This document shows, piece after piece, positions 5,134-7,228 of a DNA stretch of 7,228 nt. The translations under genes and the position numbers were made by a program. The DNA lies in the NCBI GenBank assembly GCA_910579425.1, contig CAJTVL010000134.1, forward strand, positions 1 to 7,228. Direction: 5' to 3'. Position 1 is the first letter of the stretch, and every line of letters begins with the position of its first letter. Below the pieces are notes generated by a model. The model had not been told where the DNA came from. It saw only the letters and a program-made list of their open reading frames with translations, and made no database searches. The stretch is from an uncultured Lachnospiraceae bacterium (GTDB lineage: Bacteria; Bacillota; Clostridia; Lachnospirales; Lachnospiraceae).

Positions 5134-7032
5134 ATGAGCGTGTTGTCCGATACAATTGAGAAGTGCAGAATTGCGATGAAAGCCGGCATACCTCTGATTT
5201 ATATCAAGACAGATTCCTATCAGATGATCAGGGATATTGTTTTCAGCGGGGAGCTGGTTGAGCTGCTTTCCAGGGAGCCGCTGAAAGGCTTTTGTCCATG
5301 GGAGGAAAGGCAGAAAGGGGATGGAGCCGAACCGGTCAACTGGAAGGAAAAGCTGGATGCGGTAAATACCTGGGAATGTCCTCATATTGTGACTTTGTGG
5401 GCAGATGAGAGAAGCTTTTCGGAAAGTAATCTGATCCAGTATATCAAAAACTACACAAACGACTCTGCGGATCCGGACAGGCAGAGCCTTGCCGGATTAT
5501 TGAAGAGCAGCGCCGTGATCTTATATGGCAGTCAGATCAGAATTTCCAGGCGGCTTCTCGGATATTGTGAGATTATCGAGGCGGGGTTCCCGGAGTTTGA
5601 AGAGATTTGGAATATTACCCGGGCCATGACGGAAAAGCTTGGACAGCAAATAGAAAACAGCAGTATGCAGCAGCTATGCAGCCTGCTCCAGGGATTTACC
5701 GTGCAGGAAATCCGGTTTACCATGAGCAAGGTGCTGACCCGGGAGAGGAAGTCTTCCTGCGGGCGTCTTCTGGAGGATGCCTGTTGGAATGAAAAGCTGA
5801 AAAAATCAACGTTTCAGCTCTCGCCGGAGGTGAGAAAAATTATCCGTAATCAGAAAAAGCAGCGTTTACAGGACGGCAGCCAGGTACTTAAGCTGATCTC
5901 CCCGGGAAATCAGAAAATCGGCGGTATGAGAGAACTGACGGAGTACATTGACAGAATTGTCCGGCAGCGTCTTTTGGAGGATGCGGATCAAAATAAGAAA
6001 ATGTACGGCGTTTATGCACCGAAGGGGATTTTGCTGTGCGGAATACCCGGCTGCGGGAAATCCCTGGCGGCAAAGCTGACGGCCCAAAGACTGGATCTGA
6101 CGCTGCTGCAAATGGATATGGGGAATCTGATGGGAGGCATTCAGGGCCAGTCGGAGGAAAACATGAGAAGGGCCTTGAACCAGGTAGAGGCCATGTCCCC
6201 CTGTATCTTATGGATTGACGAACTGGAAAAGGGATTTGGCGGCGTCAGGGCGGACACAGCTTCGGATGGCGGAACCTTTAAGAGAATGTTTGCCACCCTT
6301 TTGAACTGGATGCAGGAAAATACAAAGCCCTGCTTCATTTTTGCAACGGCAAATGATATTGGAGGGCTTCCCAAGGAATTGTTCCGAAGCGGCAGATTCG
6401 ACGAATTATTCGGCGTTTACCTGCCTACGGCGCAGGAGTGCGCAGAGATTTTTGCAAAGCATGTGCAGGAGGCCATCGAAACGACGGGCAGATACCGAAA
6501 AAACACGGCTATGGAGCAGTTTATCACGGACGCTGCAGCTAAAAGCGGCCTGTATCTCGAGATGATGGATCAGTACTTTTGCGACGGGGAAAAGGTCAGA
6601 ATCGTAATCGGTTCCGATATTGCCAAAATCGTCAATGCGGCGCTGGCGGAATTCTGTCAGGACATAAGAGATGACGAACCGATTTCCCTGAGGGAATGGA
6701 GGGCGGCTTTGAAAGAAAGCATCGGGAAAAATTCTGTCTACGGAGACAGCCCGGAAAATATCGAAAGTATTGCTGTGGGGTACTGCAGGATGCTGCGCAA
6801 GGGACTCAGACCTACAGTCAAAGATCCTCTGTTTAAAACGGAGGACTATCATTATGAAAACGCATTGAAAAAAGGCGGCGGGGAAGAAGCTTTTGACGCT
6901 GTTTTGATGGCGAACAGGCCTCATAATTTGAGCAGGTATGACGGGGCTGTTTATGATTTGCTCTACGCAAAAATCAACGAGGTTGCGTTTGATATAGAGA
7001 AGTATGAGCGGAGGAAATTGGTGGAGGGGTGA
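5134..7032 (+). CDS. Ycf46-like AAA+ ATPase with extra C-terminal region
   Basis: Encodes 632 residues from ATG 5134, or 652 from ATG 5074. The N-terminal region (1-280) begins with IEKCRIAMKAGIPLIYIKT, like the non-catalytic N-domain of Ycf46-type AAA proteins (R-x-P-L-I-Y-I). The ATPase core follows. Walker A is GIPGCGKS (303-310). A pore-loop-like NLMGG precedes QGQSEENMRRAL. Walker B is CILWIDELEKG (D362, E363), sensor 1 is FATANDI (N407), and the second region of homology is LFRSGRFDELF with candidate arginine fingers R418 and R421. All catalytic positions are present, so it should form an active hexamer. Ycf46 proteins are usually near 500 residues; here about 130 unrecognised residues follow the lid region. 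No protease domain is present, so remodelling or threading of a partner is the likely role, with the Hsp70-like and membrane proteins as natural candidates. It is the last gene of the block, before a terminator. Confidence 0.92.
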   Translation: MSVLSDTIEKCRIAMKAGIPLIYIKTDSYQMIRDIVFSGELVELLSREPLKGFCPWEERQKGDGAEPVNWKEKLDAVNTWECPHIVTLWADERSFSESNLIQYIKNYTNDSADPDRQSLAGLLKSSAVILYGSQIRISRRLLGYCEIIEAGFPEFEEIWNITRAMTEKLGQQIENSSMQQLCSLLQGFTVQEIRFTMSKVLTRERKSSCGRLLEDACWNEKLKKSTFQLSPEVRKIIRNQKKQRLQDGSQVLKLISPGNQKIGGMRELTEYIDRIVRQRLLEDADQNKKMYGVYAPKGILLCGIPGCGKSLAAKLTAQRLDLTLLQMDMGNLMGGIQGQSEENMRRALNQVEAMSPCILWIDELEKGFGGVRADTASDGGTFKRMFATLLNWMQENTKPCFIFATANDIGGLPKELFRSGRFDELFGVYLPTAQECAEIFAKHVQEAIETTGRYRKNTAMEQFITDAAAKSGLYLEMMDQYFCDGEKVRIVIGSDIAKIVNAALAEFCQDIRDDEPISLREWRAALKESIGKNSVYGDSPENIESIAVGYCRMLRKGLRPTVKDPLFKTEDYHYENALKKGGGEEAFDAVLMANRPHNLSRYDGAVYDLLYAKINEVAFDIEKYERRKLVEG

Positions 7033-7044
7033 GGGCGGTATGGC

Positions 7045-7070
7045 AGGGCGGCAATGTGACCGCCCTTTTC
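7045..7070 (+). terminator. Intrinsic terminator of the Hsp70/AAA+ block
   Basis: AGGGCGG (7045-7051) pairs with CCGCCCT (7060-7066) across an 8-base loop, followed by TTTTC. It begins 13 bases after the AAA+ stop codon. A second GGGCGG just upstream (7033-7038) could pair with the same right arm, giving an alternative fold. Confidence 0.8.
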
Positions 7071-7114
7071 ATAACCCTATAACTGCCCCGATCAATATCA
7101 GTTATTCATCAGGT

Positions 7115-7131
7115 AAAACATATTTTGTTTT
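7115..7131 (-). terminator. Weak A/T hairpin, possible terminator of the convergent gene
   Basis: AAAACA (7115-7120) pairs with TGTTTT (7126-7131). On the minus strand it lies 14 bases after the stop of the HicB-like gene. The stem contains almost no G-C pairs, so terminator strength is doubtful. It is reported because a convergent transcript should end here. Confidence 0.25.
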
Positions 7132-7144
7132 GGGCGGCAGGCAA

Positions 7145-7228
7145 TCATAGAGATTGCACTTTTGACAAGAGGACATCCTGCAATACCTTTGAAAAGTTGA
7201 TGCTTTTTTCCTCACAAAGAGTATTCAG
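7145..7228 (-). CDS. C-terminal end of a HicB-like antitoxin (partial)
   Basis: Only the last 27 residues are in the window; the start lies beyond base 7228. Read on the minus strand they give LNTLCEEKSINFSKVLQDVL followed by LSKVQSL and TGA. The pattern L-N-x-L-x-x-E-K-x-I-N-F-S-x-V-L-Q-D is typical of the C-terminal DNA-binding helices of clostridial HicB-family antitoxins, which neutralise the HicA mRNA interferase and repress their own operon. The family call rests on this short stretch from memory. HicA would be expected upstream on the minus strand, outside the window. The gene is convergent with the AAA+ gene and probably independent of it. Confidence 0.6.
   Translation of the reverse strand: MNTLCEEKSINFSKVLQDVLLSKVQSL

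Noticed and set aside
4462..5385. Minus-strand open frame of 307 residues
   Set aside because: Spans the junction of two well-supported plus-strand genes, has no ribosome site and no recognisable motif.
7162..7190. TTGACA as a plus-strand -35 box
   Set aside because: No acceptable -10 at 16-18 bases (best TACCTT), and it lies within the coding end of the minus-strand HicB-like gene.
1..7228. CRISPR array, tRNA, rRNA or insertion sequence
   Set aside because: No regularly spaced repeats, cloverleaf, rRNA-like sequence, transposase or terminal inverted repeats were seen.

Overview
The window looks like chromosomal accessory DNA from a Firmicute, most likely a gut clostridium of the Lachnospiraceae type. 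This is inferred from roughly balanced base composition, strong GGAGG-type ribosome sites, occasional GTG/TTG starts and Clostridia-like protein sequences. No ribosomal or tRNA gene is present to fix the taxonomy.

Layout, left to right. Bases 1-177 hold no gene I can support. Bases 178-420 carry a decayed piece of a glycoside hydrolase (GH43-like). Next come two tandem paralogous small proteins (493-1065 and 1092-1658) that share a C-terminal domain resembling a degenerate helix-turn-helix. They end at a long hairpin (1658-1699). A 178-base gap follows, with a near-perfect direct repeat. After it comes a second block on the same strand: a 374-residue helical protein with a C-terminal hydrophobic hairpin (1837-2961), an intergenic 16-bp stem-loop (2988-3022), a possible small protein (3057-3245), an Hsp70/actin-fold ATPase with an unusual C-terminal membrane segment (3181-5073), and a Ycf46-like AAA+ ATPase (5134-7032). 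This block closes with a good intrinsic terminator (7045-7070). The last 84 bases are the 3' end of a convergent minus-strand gene resembling a HicB antitoxin.

How the genes may work together (inference): the three large proteins look like one machine. Two of them, the hairpin protein and the Hsp70-like protein, probably sit on the membrane. Both end in a similar short tail, with the consensus Y-[DE]-x-M-T-(x)-[IL]-K-F, placed about 73 residues after the last hydrophobic segment. The AAA+ protein could remodel or extract a partner, and the Hsp70-like protein could act as a nucleotide switch lacking a normal substrate-binding domain. The two HTH-like proteins may regulate the block or act as adaptors. 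I do not recognise this exact gene set as a named system. It is the most interesting part of the window, and its position between a decayed hydrolase and a toxin-antitoxin-like gene fits a horizontally acquired cassette.
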